A DNA stretch of 64,000 nt from Microbacterium esteraromaticum (GCF_017303215.1 NZ_JAEMWU010000001.1:1860001-1924000); one strand, 5' to 3'; shown: positions 33,784-45,968, counted from the stretch's first letter. Numbers and translations are program-made. The notes: generated by a model from the letters alone, not told the origin.

Positions 33784-34718
33784 CCGAAATCTCTGCCGCG
33801 GCTCTCCGCGGAGCTGTCGACCTCTCTTCTCTGCGCGGACGTGACACGCAGCCGACGTCCGACGCCACCGCCGCTGCATCGGCGGCCGCCCCGGGCGTCG
33901 TCGTCGATGTCACGGACGCCGCGTTCGGCGAGATCCTCGAGCTCTCGCGTACCGTTCCCGTGGTCGTCGATCTGTGGGCTGAATGGTGTGGCCCGTGCAA
34001 GCAGCTCAGCCCGATCATCGAGAAGGTGACCCGCGAGCAGAATGGTCGCGTCGTGCTCGCCAAGGTGGATGTCGATGCCAACCCGCAGATCGCGCAGGCG
34101 TTCCGTGCGCAGTCCATTCCGATGGTTGTGGCTCTGATCGGCGGGCAGCCGGTGCCGATGTTCACCGGCGCCGTCCCCGAGGAGCAGGTGCGCGAGGTCT
34201 TCGCTCGGCTGCTCGAAGTGGCCGCGCAGAATGGCGTGACCGGGAGCGTCCCGGCGGACGGCGCCGAAGCCGACGAACAAGCCGTCGAGCCGGAAGAGGC
34301 GCCGTTGCCGCCGCTGCACGCGGAGGCGTTCGAGGCCATTGAGGCCGGCGACTACCCGCGGGCGATCACCGCTTACGAGAAGGCACTGGCAGAGAATCCG
34401 CGTGACGAAGAGGCCAAGGCCGGCCTCGGGCAGGTGCGTCTCCTCGACCGCGTCCAGGGACTGGACCTGCAGCAGGTGCGTGCGGCTGCTGCTGCCGCTC
34501 CGGCCGACGTCGACGCCCAGTTCGCGGTGGCCGATATGGACATCGCCGGGGGACACGTCGACGATGCGTTCGGTCGACTGCTCGACCTTTTCGTCGCATC
34601 CGATGGTGACGACCGACCGCGCGTGCGCGCACGCCTCGTCGAGCTGTTCGACCTGGTCGGACCCGCCGACCCGCGCGTGGCGTCCGCACGCACGCGCCTG
34701 GCATCGCTGCTCTTCTGA
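33780..34718 (+). CDS. ybbN: Thioredoxin-TPR co-chaperone YbbN/CnoX-like
   Basis: A 312-aa cytoplasmic protein with a Pro/Ala-rich N-terminus, a thioredoxin domain with the redox motif WAEWCGPCKQLSPIIEKV near residue 67, and the cis-Pro segment SIPMVVALIGGQPVPMFTGA. A C-terminal TPR-like helical region follows (AIEAGDYPRAITAYEKALAE and VADMDIAGGHVDDAFGRLLD). CnoX-type proteins protect substrates from oxidation and hand them to GroEL or DnaK. Unlike E. coli CnoX, both active-site cysteines are kept. The GTG overlaps the stop of the 617-aa gene, so the two are co-translated. Confidence 0.93.
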   Translation: MTEISAAALRGAVDLSSLRGRDTQPTSDATAAASAAAPGVVVDVTDAAFGEILELSRTVPVVVDLWAEWCGPCKQLSPIIEKVTREQNGRVVLAKVDVDANPQIAQAFRAQSIPMVVALIGGQPVPMFTGAVPEEQVREVFARLLEVAAQNGVTGSVPADGAEADEQAVEPEEAPLPPLHAEAFEAIEAGDYPRAITAYEKALAENPRDEEAKAGLGQVRLLDRVQGLDLQQVRAAAAAAPADVDAQFAVADMDIAGGHVDDAFGRLLDLFVASDGDDRPRVRARLVELFDLVGPADPRVASARTRLASLLF

Positions 34719-34728
34719 GCTCGACTCA

Positions 34729-36936
34729 TCACCACTGACTGGGCGTCGGCAGGTGCGGCTCGGGCTGATACCGGAACCACAGCGTCGACAGTGCAGGAAG
34801 AGTGACCGTCGCGATAGCGGGCGCGTCATCGGCATCCTTGTGCGCTGAAATCATCCCGAGGTTGCCGGTGTCGCTGCCACCGTACTCGGCGGCATCCGTG
34901 TTCATCACTTCCTGCCAGGCGCCAGGAACGGGCAGCGCGAGGCGGTAGCCGGTGCGGACCACGCCGGCGAAGTTGGTGACCACCGCGAGGCGTCCGCCGT
35001 GCGCATCCCGACGCTCGAACGCGATAACGCTGGGATCCCATGTCGGCGCACCCAGGCGCGAGAACGAGGTGCCGTCATTGTCGCGCTCCCACAGCGGCGA
35101 CTGCGCACGGTACACCTCATTGAGCGCCCCGACGAAGTGCTGAAGCTGCCGGTGGGAGGGCTGATCCAGTAGCCACCAGTCGAGCTCGCGGTCGACGGAC
35201 CATTCGGCGATCTGTCCGAACTCCTGTCCCATGAACAGCAGCTTCTTGCCGGGGTGCCCCCACATGTGCCCGAGGTAGGCTCGCACGTTCGCGAGCTTGT
35301 GCGCATGGTCGCCCGGCATCCGTGAGACGAGGCTTCCCTTGCCGTGCACGACCTCGTCGTGGCTGATCGGCAGCATGTAGTTCTCACCGAAGGCGTAGAC
35401 GAACGAGAAGGTGATCTCGCCTTCGTGGTGCGAGCGGTGCACCGGATCGCGCTGCATGTACTGCAGCGAGTCGTTCATCCAGCCCATGTTCCACTTGAAG
35501 CCGAAGCCCAGTCCGGCGTGGTCGGTGCGGGCGGTGACCCCGGGGAATGCCGTCGACTCCTCGGCGATCATCACCACGCCCTTGTGCAGTCGGTAGGCGG
35601 TGGCGTTGACCTCTTGCAGAAAGCGGATCGCCTCAAGGTTCTCGCGCCCGCCGTGCACGTTCGGTTCCCATTCGCCGTCGTTGCGGGAGTAATCCAGATA
35701 CAGCATCGAGGCGACCGCGTCGACACGCAGACCATCGACGTGGAACTCGCTGAGCCAGTACAGCGCGTTCGCAACGAGGAAGTTGCGCACCTCGTTGCGT
35801 CCGTAGTCGAAGATCAGCGTGCCCCAGTCCTGGTGCTCGCCGCGTCGTGGGTCCGCATGCTCGTACAGCGCGCGTCCGTCGAACTGCGCGAGGGCGAAGG
35901 CGTCCTTGGGAAAGTGCCCTGGCACCCAGTCCATGATCACGCCGATGCCGGCCTGGTGCAGTTGGTCGATCAGGTAGCGCAGGTCATCGGGGGAGCCGTA
36001 GCGGCTGGTCGCGGCGTAGTACCCGCTCACCTGGTAGCCCCAGGAACCGCCGAATGGATGCTCAGCCAGCGGCATGAACTCCACGTGGGTGAAGCCGGTT
36101 GCCTGCACGTGCTCGATCAGGGGAGCGGCGGCGTCGCGGTAGCCGAGACCACCGCGCCACGAGCCGAGGTGTACCTCGTACACCGACATCGGCTGGGCGA
36201 CCGCGTGCCGTGCCGCACGCCGGGTGAGCCAGGCGTGGTCGCCCCACTGGTAGGCACTGAGCGCGACGACGGATGCTGTCGCGGGTGGCAGCTCTGCCTG
36301 CTGAGCCATCGGATCGGCTTTGAGCACCCAGTCGCCGTCCGGCGTGAGGATCTCGTACTTGTACCGGCTGCCGACTCCGACGCCGGGGATGAACAGCTCC
36401 CAGATGCCGCTCGCCCCCATCGACCGCATGGCGTGGCCTTCACCGTTCCACTCGTTCCAGTCGCCGCACACGCGCACGGCCTGCGCGTTGGGCGCCCAGA
36501 CGGCGAAGTCGACGCCGGTGTCACCGTCGAACACCCGCGGATGGGCACCGAGCACCTCCCAGAGCCGTTCGTGGCGGCCTTCGGCGATCAGGTGCAGGTC
36601 GAGGTCGCCGATCGCCGGCAGGTGGCGATAGGGATCGCCGGCGAGGGCCTCGTCATGCCCGGCGTAGGTGGTGGCGATGCGGTACGGCACAGGCGGGCCG
36701 GGGTGGGTTCCCTCCCAGATGCCGTGCGCCGTGTGGCTGAGATCCATGCGATCTCCGTCGGCGAACACCACGGTGACCGATTCGGCGAGCGGCCGTCGGG
36801 TGCGGATCACCGTGCTGGTTCGCCCGACGGCGTCGGTCATCGGATGAGCGCCCAGCAGTCGATGCGGATCGTGGTGCGTGCCGCCGGCGGCCTTTCGCCA
36901 CTCGTCGGAAACGGAGACGCTGTCGGTGTGACTCAT
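34729..36936 (-). CDS. glgB: 1,4-alpha-glucan branching enzyme GlgB
   Basis: Introduces alpha-1,6 branches into glycogen. The 735-aa GH13 enzyme has the N-terminal CBM48-like part (VDFAVWAPNAQAVRVCGDWN), the catalytic barrel with FHVDGLRVDAVASMLYLDYS (nucleophile Asp) and KGVVMIAEESTAFPGVTART (acid Glu), ending with the all-beta domain. GAAGGAG lies upstream of the ATG, which overlaps the stop of glgE (ATGA). GlgE extends maltosyl units and GlgB branches them, so this is a coupled glgE-glgB operon. It is convergent with ybbN, 10 bp apart. Confidence 0.97.
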   Translation of the reverse strand: MSHTDSVSVSDEWRKAAGGTHHDPHRLLGAHPMTDAVGRTSTVIRTRRPLAESVTVVFADGDRMDLSHTAHGIWEGTHPGPPVPYRIATTYAGHDEALAGDPYRHLPAIGDLDLHLIAEGRHERLWEVLGAHPRVFDGDTGVDFAVWAPNAQAVRVCGDWNEWNGEGHAMRSMGASGIWELFIPGVGVGSRYKYEILTPDGDWVLKADPMAQQAELPPATASVVALSAYQWGDHAWLTRRAARHAVAQPMSVYEVHLGSWRGGLGYRDAAAPLIEHVQATGFTHVEFMPLAEHPFGGSWGYQVSGYYAATSRYGSPDDLRYLIDQLHQAGIGVIMDWVPGHFPKDAFALAQFDGRALYEHADPRRGEHQDWGTLIFDYGRNEVRNFLVANALYWLSEFHVDGLRVDAVASMLYLDYSRNDGEWEPNVHGGRENLEAIRFLQEVNATAYRLHKGVVMIAEESTAFPGVTARTDHAGLGFGFKWNMGWMNDSLQYMQRDPVHRSHHEGEITFSFVYAFGENYMLPISHDEVVHGKGSLVSRMPGDHAHKLANVRAYLGHMWGHPGKKLLFMGQEFGQIAEWSVDRELDWWLLDQPSHRQLQHFVGALNEVYRAQSPLWERDNDGTSFSRLGAPTWDPSVIAFERRDAHGGRLAVVTNFAGVVRTGYRLALPVPGAWQEVMNTDAAEYGGSDTGNLGMISAHKDADDAPAIATVTLPALSTLWFRYQPEPHLPTPSQW

Positions 36937-39002
36937 GATCGCTCCTTCACCTTCAGGATGTGCACCGGCTCGGCGAAGGCGTCGAGCCGCACATAGTTGT
37001 GGTCGTTCCAGGTCCAGACCGCTCCGGTCAACAGGTCTTCGACCTCATAGTCGTCACCGGGCTCGATTCCCCAGATGCGGGTGTCGAGGTGCACGGTCGT
37101 CTCGCGCACCGAGTGTGGGTCGACGTTGGCGACGATGATCAGGGTGTCCGCGGTGCCGGTGCCGGTGAAAGCGGCATCCAGGTGCTTGGAGTACACGAGC
37201 ACGGCATCGTCGTCGCTCCAGTGCATCGACAGGTTGCGCAGCTGCCCGAGCGCCGGGTGCGCGTGACGGATCGCGTTGAGCCTGCGCAGCAGCGGCGCGA
37301 GTGACTCGCCGCGTTGTTCGGCGCCGTCCCAGTCGCGGAACTTGTATTCGTACTTCTCGTTGTCGATGTTCTCTTCAGAGCCGGGGCGCGCCACGTTCTC
37401 GATGAGCTCGTACCCGGCATACACGCCCCAGACGGGTCCTGCCGTTGCGGCGATGCATGCGCGGATGCGGTAGGCGGCGCGACCACCGAACTGCAGGTAC
37501 TCGGTCAGGATGTCGTGCGTGTTCACGAACAGGTTCGGGCGCATGTAGTCGCTGGTCTCGTGCGACACCGAGGTGAGGAACTCCTCGAGCTCGGTCTTGG
37601 TGTTGCGCCAGGTGAAGTACGAGTAGCTCTGTTGGAACCCGATCGCGGCGAGCGCGCGCATGACCGCGGGGCGGGTGAACGCCTCGGCGAGGAAGATGAC
37701 GTCGGGGTCGCGTCGGCCCACCTCGGCGATCAACCACTCCCAGAACTGCAGTGGCTTGGTGTGCGGGTTGTCGACGCGGAAGATCTTCACTCCGAGATCG
37801 ACCCAGTGCATGACGACGCGCAGCATCTCGGCGTAGATCCCGGCGGGATCGTTGTCGAAGTTGAGCGGGTAGATGTCCTGGTACTTCTTCGGCGGGTTCT
37901 CGGCGTACGCGATCGTGCCGTCGGGAAGGGTCGTGAACCACTCGGGGTGCTCGGTGACCCAGGGGTGGTCGGGGGAGGCCTGCAGGGCGAGATCGAGGGC
38001 GACCTCGAGGCTGGCGGTGCGCGCCGCGCGCACGAATGCCCGGAAGTCCTTCTCGGTGCCAAGGTCGGGGTGGATCGCGTCGTGTCCGCCGTCGGCTGAG
38101 CCGATGGCGTACGGCGATCCGGGGTCGCCCGGCTCTGTGGTGAGCGTGTTGTTGCGACCCTTGCGGTTGGTCGTGCCGATCGGGTGGATCGGCACGAGGT
38201 AGATGACGTCGAATCCCATGTCGGCGACGGCGGGTAGCCGCTTGGCGGCCGTGCGCAGGGTGCCGCTGCGTACCGATCCGTCCTTGCGGCGCACAGCGCC
38301 TTCAGAGCGGGGGAAGAACTCGTACCACGCGCTGACGCCCGCGAGCTCGCGGTCGACGCGAAGCGTCAGCCACTCGGTGTGCGATCCGAGCGACGCGTGC
38401 GGTCGGGCGGCGAACGCGGATGCCAGTCGCTGATCGATCGCCGTGGCGTGCAGGGCGTCGGCATCCGCTGTGGAGAGGGCGCGAGCGGCCTTCTTCAGCA
38501 TCCGGCGTTCGGCGTCGGGACGGTCGGTCTCGGATGCCGCAGCGGTGAGCAGCGCGTTGCCCAGCTGGCTCATCACGGTGACGTCGATGCCCGCCTCGGC
38601 CTTGACGGCGGCGTCGTGCGCCCAGGTCGCGAAGTCGTCGGCGAAGGACTCGAAGCGATACTGCCAGTCGCCCTGTCGGTCCAGGGCGATCCGGGTTCGC
38701 CAGCGGTCGGTGCCATCGGCCAACGCCGTCAGCCGGTGCAGAGTCTCGTTGCCGGCAGGGTCGGTCAACCGCAGGTGCACGCCAATGCGGTCGTGCCCCT
38801 CGCGGAAGGCAACCACATCGAACGGCACCACCTCACCCACGAAGGCCTTGGCCGGGTGACCGTGGGGCACGCGCGGTGCGGGGTCGAACAGGGGCAGTCG
38901 GCCGACCGTGCCGCCGATCACCGGAGTGTCGACCGCAGGGCGTGCGGGGATGAGTGCGGGGCTTCTCAGCCCCGCGGATTCTTGAGCCGTCGGTGCCGCC
39001 AC
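36933..39002 (-). CDS. glgE: Alpha-1,4-glucan:maltose-1-phosphate maltosyltransferase GlgE
   Basis: Transfers maltose from maltose-1-phosphate to alpha-glucan. The 689-aa GH13_3 enzyme has family-specific segments: DVIYLVPIHPIGTTNRKGRN, LEVALDLALQASPDHPWVTE, GVKIFRVDNPHTKPLQFWEW (nucleophile Asp), DVIFLAEAFTRPAVMRAL (acid Glu) and RPNLFVNTHDILTEYL. The GTG at 39002 lies 6 nt after TACATT; an upstream ATG at 39038 would precede that promoter. The maltose-1-phosphate sources TreS-Pep2 or GlgM are not in the window. It is coupled to glgB. Confidence 0.95.
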   Translation of the reverse strand: MAAPTAQESAGLRSPALIPARPAVDTPVIGGTVGRLPLFDPAPRVPHGHPAKAFVGEVVPFDVVAFREGHDRIGVHLRLTDPAGNETLHRLTALADGTDRWRTRIALDRQGDWQYRFESFADDFATWAHDAAVKAEAGIDVTVMSQLGNALLTAAASETDRPDAERRMLKKAARALSTADADALHATAIDQRLASAFAARPHASLGSHTEWLTLRVDRELAGVSAWYEFFPRSEGAVRRKDGSVRSGTLRTAAKRLPAVADMGFDVIYLVPIHPIGTTNRKGRNNTLTTEPGDPGSPYAIGSADGGHDAIHPDLGTEKDFRAFVRAARTASLEVALDLALQASPDHPWVTEHPEWFTTLPDGTIAYAENPPKKYQDIYPLNFDNDPAGIYAEMLRVVMHWVDLGVKIFRVDNPHTKPLQFWEWLIAEVGRRDPDVIFLAEAFTRPAVMRALAAIGFQQSYSYFTWRNTKTELEEFLTSVSHETSDYMRPNLFVNTHDILTEYLQFGGRAAYRIRACIAATAGPVWGVYAGYELIENVARPGSEENIDNEKYEYKFRDWDGAEQRGESLAPLLRRLNAIRHAHPALGQLRNLSMHWSDDDAVLVYSKHLDAAFTGTGTADTLIIVANVDPHSVRETTVHLDTRIWGIEPGDDYEVEDLLTGAVWTWNDHNYVRLDAFAEPVHILKVKERS

Positions 39003-39008
39003 ACTGAG

Positions 39009-39014
39009 AATGTA
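39009..39014 (-). promoter_or_regulatory. -10 hexamer TACATT for glgE-glgB
   Basis: On the minus strand TACATT ends 6 nt before the GTG at 39002. Confidence 0.5.
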
Positions 39015-39077
39015 CCGCGCTCCGGGGCGGGATTGCACCGCGCCGTCACGCGGGCCGCGTTCCGGGGCCAGACAGGG

Positions 39078-41147
39078 TCACTCCACGCGGAACAACTGCA
39101 TCGACGTGCCGGTGATCGGCAGCACGTCACCGGGTGCATACCGGCGCTCCACGTCGGTCGGTGACTCGTCTGCGCTCGACCACAGCGAGACGAACGAGGT
39201 GGCGTTCTCGATGTTGTCGGGCAGGCGCACGTCGATCGGCGCTTCATTGCCGTGCACGATCAACAGGATCCGGTTGCTCTCACCGTCGTGAGGAACGCTG
39301 GCGGCGACGTACTGCAGTGTGCGGTGCCGTGGATCGTTCCACTGCTCCGCGGCCATCGTCTGGCCGTTCTGGTCGTACCAGTCCATCTCGGAAGCCTCGG
39401 GCACATGCTCGCCGAGTCGGGCGTACCGTGCGGGACGCAGCGCCGGATTCTCGGCGCGCAGCCGGGTCAGGAGCGAGATATGCGCGTGCAGATCCTGTTG
39501 CCAGGGTTCGTGCTCCCAGCTCAGCCACGTGAGTGCGGAATCGTGACAGTAGGCGTTGTTGTTGCCGCGCTGGGTGCGGCCGAACTCATCGCCGGCCGTG
39601 ATCATCGGAATGCCCGCCGACAACAGCAGGGTGCCCATGAGATTGCGCATGGCCTTGCGGCGTGCGGCGAGCACGTTCGGACGGTCGGTCTCGCCCTCGA
39701 CGCCGTGGTTGAAGGAACGATTCACGTCGGCGCCGTCACGGTTGTGCTCGCCGTTGGCGTCGTTGTGCTTCACGTCGTACGAGACGAGGTCGTGCAGGGT
39801 GAACCCGTCGTGTGCCGTGACGAAGTTGATGCTCGCCAGCGGGCCGCGCTCTTCGCTGTACGTGTTCGCCGAACCAGCGAGGCGGTTGGCGAAGCCACCG
39901 ACGCCGACCGGTGCCGAGGCCCGGCGGGCGTAGTCGATGTCGCTGAGCCAGAAGTTGCGCGCGCGATCTCGGTAGCGGTCGTTCCATTCGCTCCAGCCGG
40001 GCGGGAAGTTGCCGGTCTGCCAGCCGCCCATTCCGACGTCCCAGGGCTCGGCGATGAGCTTGACGTCCTGTAGCGCGGGGTCGTCGCGGATGGCGAGCAA
40101 CAAAGGGTGCTGCGGGTCGTACTCGTGCGAGGCGTTGCGCCCGAGCGCTGCGGCGAGATCGAAGCGAAAGCCGTCGATCTGCACCTCGTTGGCCCAGTAG
40201 CGCAGTGAGTCGAGCACCAGCCGGGCTGCGGCGTCGGTGGCAGTGTTGACCGTGTTGCCGACGCCCGTGGTGTCGATGTACGCGCCGTCTGCCTGCTGGC
40301 GGTAGTAGCCGGCGTTGTCGATGCCGCGCAGGCTGGAGCGTGGCCCCCCGATGCCTTCTTCGCTGGTGTGGTTGTAGACGACGTCCAGGATCACCTCGAG
40401 GCCGGCCTCGTGCAGCCGTTTGACCATGCCCTTGAACTCGGCGAGTACGGCTTCGGGGCCCGCGTTGCGGCTGGCCTCGGTGGCGTAGGCGGTGTGCGGT
40501 GTGAAGAAGTTCAGGGTGTTGTAGCCCCAATAGTTGGTCAGGCCGCGTTCGAGCAGTCGTGGTTCGGGCACGAACGCCTGCACGGGGAGCAGCTCGACGG
40601 CGGTGACGCCCAGGTCGCGCAGATAGTCGATCATCACGGGGTGCGCGAGTCCTGCGTAGGTGCCGTGCAACGCGGCGGGCACTTCGGGATGGCGCTTCGT
40701 GAGGCCCTTCAGATGCCCCTCGTAGATGACGGTCTCTTCGAGCGGCGTGCGCGGTTTGCCGACGCCCTCCCAATCGAACCCGTCGGCGATGACTACGGAG
40801 CGCCATTCCTGGTATCCGGAGCCCTCGGCGAGGCCGCGCGCATAGGGATCGAGCAGCAGGGTTTCGGGGTTGAAGACGTTGCCGGGCCCGTGCGGGCCGT
40901 CCACCCGGAGCGCGTAGCGGGCGCCCGGCTGCAGCAGTTCGGTGGTCGCCTCCCACACGCCGCCGGCGCGGCGGACGAGGGGCAGGGTCGCCGTCTCCCA
41001 GTCCAGGTCGTACTCGTCGAAGAGAACGAGCTCGATGGATGACGCGTTCTGCGACCACACCCGGAGAGTGCCAACGCCGTCGTGCAGGCGCACGCCGAGG
41101 TCATCGAGGGTGGGACCGCTGAAGGAGGGCGTGCGGGTCGCGGGCAT
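39078..41147 (-). CDS. glgX: Glycogen debranching enzyme GlgX
   Basis: Hydrolyses alpha-1,6 branches of glycogen, mostly after phosphorylase trimming. The 689-aa GH13_11 enzyme has an N-terminal CBM48 (LGVRLHDGVGTLRVWSQNAS), then ERGLTNYWGYNTLNFFTPHT, VILDVVYNHTSEEGIGGPRS, VQIDGFRFDLAAALGRNASH and DVKLIAEPWDVGMGGWQTGN, including nucleophile Asp and acid Glu. The ATG at 41147 lies 7 nt after TAGGCT; the frame is open far upstream only as antisense of the desulfurase gene. It lies upstream of glgE on the same strand but with its own promoter. Confidence 0.96.
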   Translation of the reverse strand: MPATRTPSFSGPTLDDLGVRLHDGVGTLRVWSQNASSIELVLFDEYDLDWETATLPLVRRAGGVWEATTELLQPGARYALRVDGPHGPGNVFNPETLLLDPYARGLAEGSGYQEWRSVVIADGFDWEGVGKPRTPLEETVIYEGHLKGLTKRHPEVPAALHGTYAGLAHPVMIDYLRDLGVTAVELLPVQAFVPEPRLLERGLTNYWGYNTLNFFTPHTAYATEASRNAGPEAVLAEFKGMVKRLHEAGLEVILDVVYNHTSEEGIGGPRSSLRGIDNAGYYRQQADGAYIDTTGVGNTVNTATDAAARLVLDSLRYWANEVQIDGFRFDLAAALGRNASHEYDPQHPLLLAIRDDPALQDVKLIAEPWDVGMGGWQTGNFPPGWSEWNDRYRDRARNFWLSDIDYARRASAPVGVGGFANRLAGSANTYSEERGPLASINFVTAHDGFTLHDLVSYDVKHNDANGEHNRDGADVNRSFNHGVEGETDRPNVLAARRKAMRNLMGTLLLSAGIPMITAGDEFGRTQRGNNNAYCHDSALTWLSWEHEPWQQDLHAHISLLTRLRAENPALRPARYARLGEHVPEASEMDWYDQNGQTMAAEQWNDPRHRTLQYVAASVPHDGESNRILLIVHGNEAPIDVRLPDNIENATSFVSLWSSADESPTDVERRYAPGDVLPITGTSMQLFRVE

Positions 41148-41154
41148 GGGGAAC

Positions 41155-41160
41155 AGCCTA
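41155..41160 (-). promoter_or_regulatory. -10 hexamer TAGGCT for glgX
   Basis: On the minus strand TAGGCT ends 7 nt before the ATG at 41147, and no Shine-Dalgarno site is present. Confidence 0.55.
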
Positions 41161-41231
41161 GAGGCGCCGGGTGCACGGCGGTGAATCCCCTTGGGGGCTC
41201 CGGTGAACCGCTCCCGACGTGGACGCGGTGG

Positions 41232-41237
41232 AAGAAT
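41232..41237 (+). promoter_or_regulatory. -10-like AAGAAT for the cysteine desulfurase gene
   Basis: AAGAAT ends 6 nt before the GTG at 41244. Confidence 0.4.
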
Positions 41238-41243
41238 GAGAGG

Positions 41244-42422
41244 GTGCGGTACTACCTGGATCATGCGGCCACCACTCCGCTGCGCCAAGAGGCGCGCGAC
41301 GCTTGGCTGAGCGCGACCCAGGTCGTCGGCAATGCGGCGTCCACGCACGCCGCCGGTCAGGACGCCAGGCGGTTGCTGGAGGAGTCGCGCGAGCGCGCGG
41401 CGGCCGTGCTCGACTGCGAACCGATCGAGGTCGTGTTCACCTCGGGTGGCACCGAGTCGATCAACACGGCGCTGCACGGTCTGTGGCGTTCGCGTGCGGC
41501 AGGATCGGATGCCATCGTGCTGCCTGATGGTGAGCATCACGCCACCATGGACACGGTTGCTGCGCTGGCGGCGGGGGATGCCGCCGATTCGGCGGTGGTG
41601 CGCAGCACCCCGATTGATGAGCTCGGACGCATTCGCCTCGACGCATTCGCGCAGGCGCTGCCTGGCGCCGCGCTGGCGACGGCGCTGGTCGCGAACAACG
41701 AGGTCGGCACGGTCAATGATGCCTCTGCTCTGGCCGCCGCCGCGGGAGCTGCGCACGTGCCGCTGCATCTGGATGCCGTGGCCGCCTGCGGCCACCTGCC
41801 GCTGTCGTTTCGCGGGCTGCGCGGGAATGCTCCGCCCGGGGCTGGCCTGGTGGCCATGAGCGTCGCAGGCCACAAGATCGGCGCACCGGTCGGCACGGGC
41901 GCGCTCATGGTCGCGCGCAGCGCGCACATCGCGCCGCTGCTGCACGGCGGCGGTCAACAGCGCGGGCTGCGTGCCGGGACGCAGGACGTCGCCGGAGCCG
42001 CCGCGTTCGCGGAGGCGCTCGAGGCGGCGGAGCGCGAGCGCGTTGACGAGCACGCACGGCTGAGCGCTCTGCGCGACCGACTGGTCACGGGCATCCGCTC
42101 CGTCGTGCCGTCGTCGGTGCTACTCGGCGATGCGGACGACCGACTCCCCGGCAACGCGCATCTGCTCTTTCCCGGCGCGGTGGGCGAGAGCCTGCTGTTC
42201 CTTCTCGATATGGCCGGCATCTCGGCATCCACGGGGTCGGCGTGCCAGGCCGGCGTGGCCGAGCCGTCGCACGTCGTGATGGCGATGGGGCGCGGCGAGT
42301 CCGACGCGCGCAGCGTGCTGCGCTTCACGCTGGGGCGATCCTCGACGGATGCCGATGTCGATGCGGTTCTCGCCGTGATCGCCGATTCCGTTCACCGCGC
42401 CTCTCCAGCCGGCCGCTCGTAG
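41244..42422 (+). CDS. Cysteine desulfurase (NifS/IscS family)
   Basis: A PLP enzyme that mobilises sulfur from cysteine as persulfide. The 392-aa protein begins [20 protein letters not shown], has [13 protein letters not shown], the aldimine-adjacent histidine in [13 protein letters not shown], the PLP-lysine segment [19 protein letters not shown] (Lys at about residue 212), [20 protein letters not shown], and the active-site cysteine in [18 protein letters not shown]. The neighbour mnmA needs such a sulfur donor for tRNA 2-thiouridine, so this enzyme probably serves it. The GTG at 41244 fits a leaderless start. Its stop codon forms part of the mnmA -10. Confidence 0.95.
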   Translation: MRYYLDHAATTPLRQEARDAWLSATQVVGNAASTHAAGQDARRLLEESRERAAAVLDCEPIEVVFTSGGTESINTALHGLWRSRAAGSDAIVLPDGEHHATMDTVAALAAGDAADSAVVRSTPIDELGRIRLDAFAQALPGAALATALVANNEVGTVNDASALAAAAGAAHVPLHLDAVAACGHLPLSFRGLRGNAPPGAGLVAMSVAGHKIGAPVGTGALMVARSAHIAPLLHGGGQQRGLRAGTQDVAGAAAFAEALEAAERERVDEHARLSALRDRLVTGIRSVVPSSVLLGDADDRLPGNAHLLFPGAVGESLLFLLDMAGISASTGSACQAGVAEPSHVVMAMGRGESDARSVLRFTLGRSSTDADVDAVLAVIADSVHRASPAGRS

Positions 42423-42425
42423 ACT
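42420..42425 (+). promoter_or_regulatory. -10 hexamer TAGACT for mnmA, overlapping a stop codon
   Basis: TAGACT ends 7 nt before the mnmA ATG, and its TAG is the stop codon of the desulfurase gene. Confidence 0.55.
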
Positions 42426-42432
42426 GGAGACC

Positions 42433-43530
42433 ATGCGAGTTCTGGCGGCGATGAGCGGTGGAGTCGACTCCGCGGTGGCGGCGGCGCGCGCCGTCGACGC
42501 CGGACATGACGTCGTGGGTGTGCATCTGGCACTGTCACGCGCCGGGGGCACGTTGCGCACCGGCAGTCGCGGATGCTGCACGATCGAGGATGCGATGGAT
42601 GCCCGCCGTACCGCAGATCTTCTGGGCATCCCGTTCTACGTGTGGGACTTCTCAGAGCGCTTCCGCGAGGACGTCATCGAGGACTTCATCTCGGAGTATC
42701 AGGCCGGACGCACGCCCAACCCGTGCCTGCGGTGCAACGAGAAGATCAAGTTCGCCGCACTGCTCGAACGGGCGATCGAGCTGGGCTTCGATGCTGTCTG
42801 CACCGGGCACTACGCCACCCTGATCGAGGGGGAGGACGGCCTGCAGCTGCATCGGGCCTCCGACGCGGCGAAGGACCAGTCGTATGTGCTGGGTGTGCTC
42901 AACGCCGAGCAGATTGCGCACACGTACTTCCCGTTGGGCGACACGCCGTCGAAGGCGCTCGTGCGCGCGGAGGCCGCCGAGCGCGGCATCAGCGTGGCGC
43001 AGAAGCCCGACAGCCACGACATCTGCTTCATCCCCGACGGCGACACCCGCGGCTGGCTCGCCGAGAAGGTCGGCACGGCCACCGGCGACGTCGTCGACCG
43101 CACCGGTGCCGTGGTCGGCACGCACGAGGGCGCGCACGCGTTCACGGTGGGACAGCGGCGCGGACTGCGTCTGGGCGTGCCCGCCGACGACGGCAAGCCG
43201 CGTTTCGTGCTCGAAGTGCGACCGGTGTCGAACACCGTCGTCGTGGGGCCGAAGGAGGCGCTTGCGATCGCCGAGATCTCGGGCGAGCGCTTCTCGTGGG
43301 CGGGAGCCGCGCCGATGGCATCCGAGTTCGCGTGTGAAGTGCAGATCCGCGCGCACGCCGACCCCGTGCCGGCCCGCGCGTTCGTGTCGGATGCCGGTGT
43401 GCGCGTCGTGCCCGATTCGCCGCTCGACGGCGTCGCCCCGGGGCAGAGCGCCGTGATCTACGTGGGCACGCGGGTACTCGGCCAGTTCACGATCGACACG
43501 ACGGTCTCGGCGGTTCCCGTCGAGGCCTGA
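42433..43530 (+). CDS. mnmA: tRNA-specific 2-thiouridylase MnmA
   Basis: Thiolates U34 of Glu, Gln and Lys tRNAs. The 365-aa protein has the PP-loop [20 protein letters not shown] at residues 3-22, the catalytic cysteine region [19 protein letters not shown] near residue 97, [29 protein letters not shown] and the second cysteine in [15 protein letters not shown] near residue 197. The C-terminal beta-barrel is present. It follows the cysteine desulfurase gene by 10 nt and has its own leaderless promoter. Confidence 0.97.
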   Translation: MRVLAAMSGGVDSAVAAARAVDAGHDVVGVHLALSRAGGTLRTGSRGCCTIEDAMDARRTADLLGIPFYVWDFSERFREDVIEDFISEYQAGRTPNPCLRCNEKIKFAALLERAIELGFDAVCTGHYATLIEGEDGLQLHRASDAAKDQSYVLGVLNAEQIAHTYFPLGDTPSKALVRAEAAERGISVAQKPDSHDICFIPDGDTRGWLAEKVGTATGDVVDRTGAVVGTHEGAHAFTVGQRRGLRLGVPADDGKPRFVLEVRPVSNTVVVGPKEALAIAEISGERFSWAGAAPMASEFACEVQIRAHADPVPARAFVSDAGVRVVPDSPLDGVAPGQSAVIYVGTRVLGQFTIDTTVSAVPVEA

Positions 43531-43586
43531 GCCTTGAGAGCTGAGCCCTGGACCGGCTTCGGGCGAGGGATGTCGTACCCGGCTCG

Positions 43587-45968
<2,382 letters not shown>

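Noticed and set aside
35344..36996. 550-codon plus-strand open frame opposite glgB.
   Set aside because: Antisense shadow of a well-supported enzyme gene; the product is His/Val/Gly-rich without known motifs.
41148..42053. Upstream extension of glgX to a 991-aa protein.
   Set aside because: The extra part is antisense to the desulfurase gene, and the CBM48 domain begins at the ATG at 41147.
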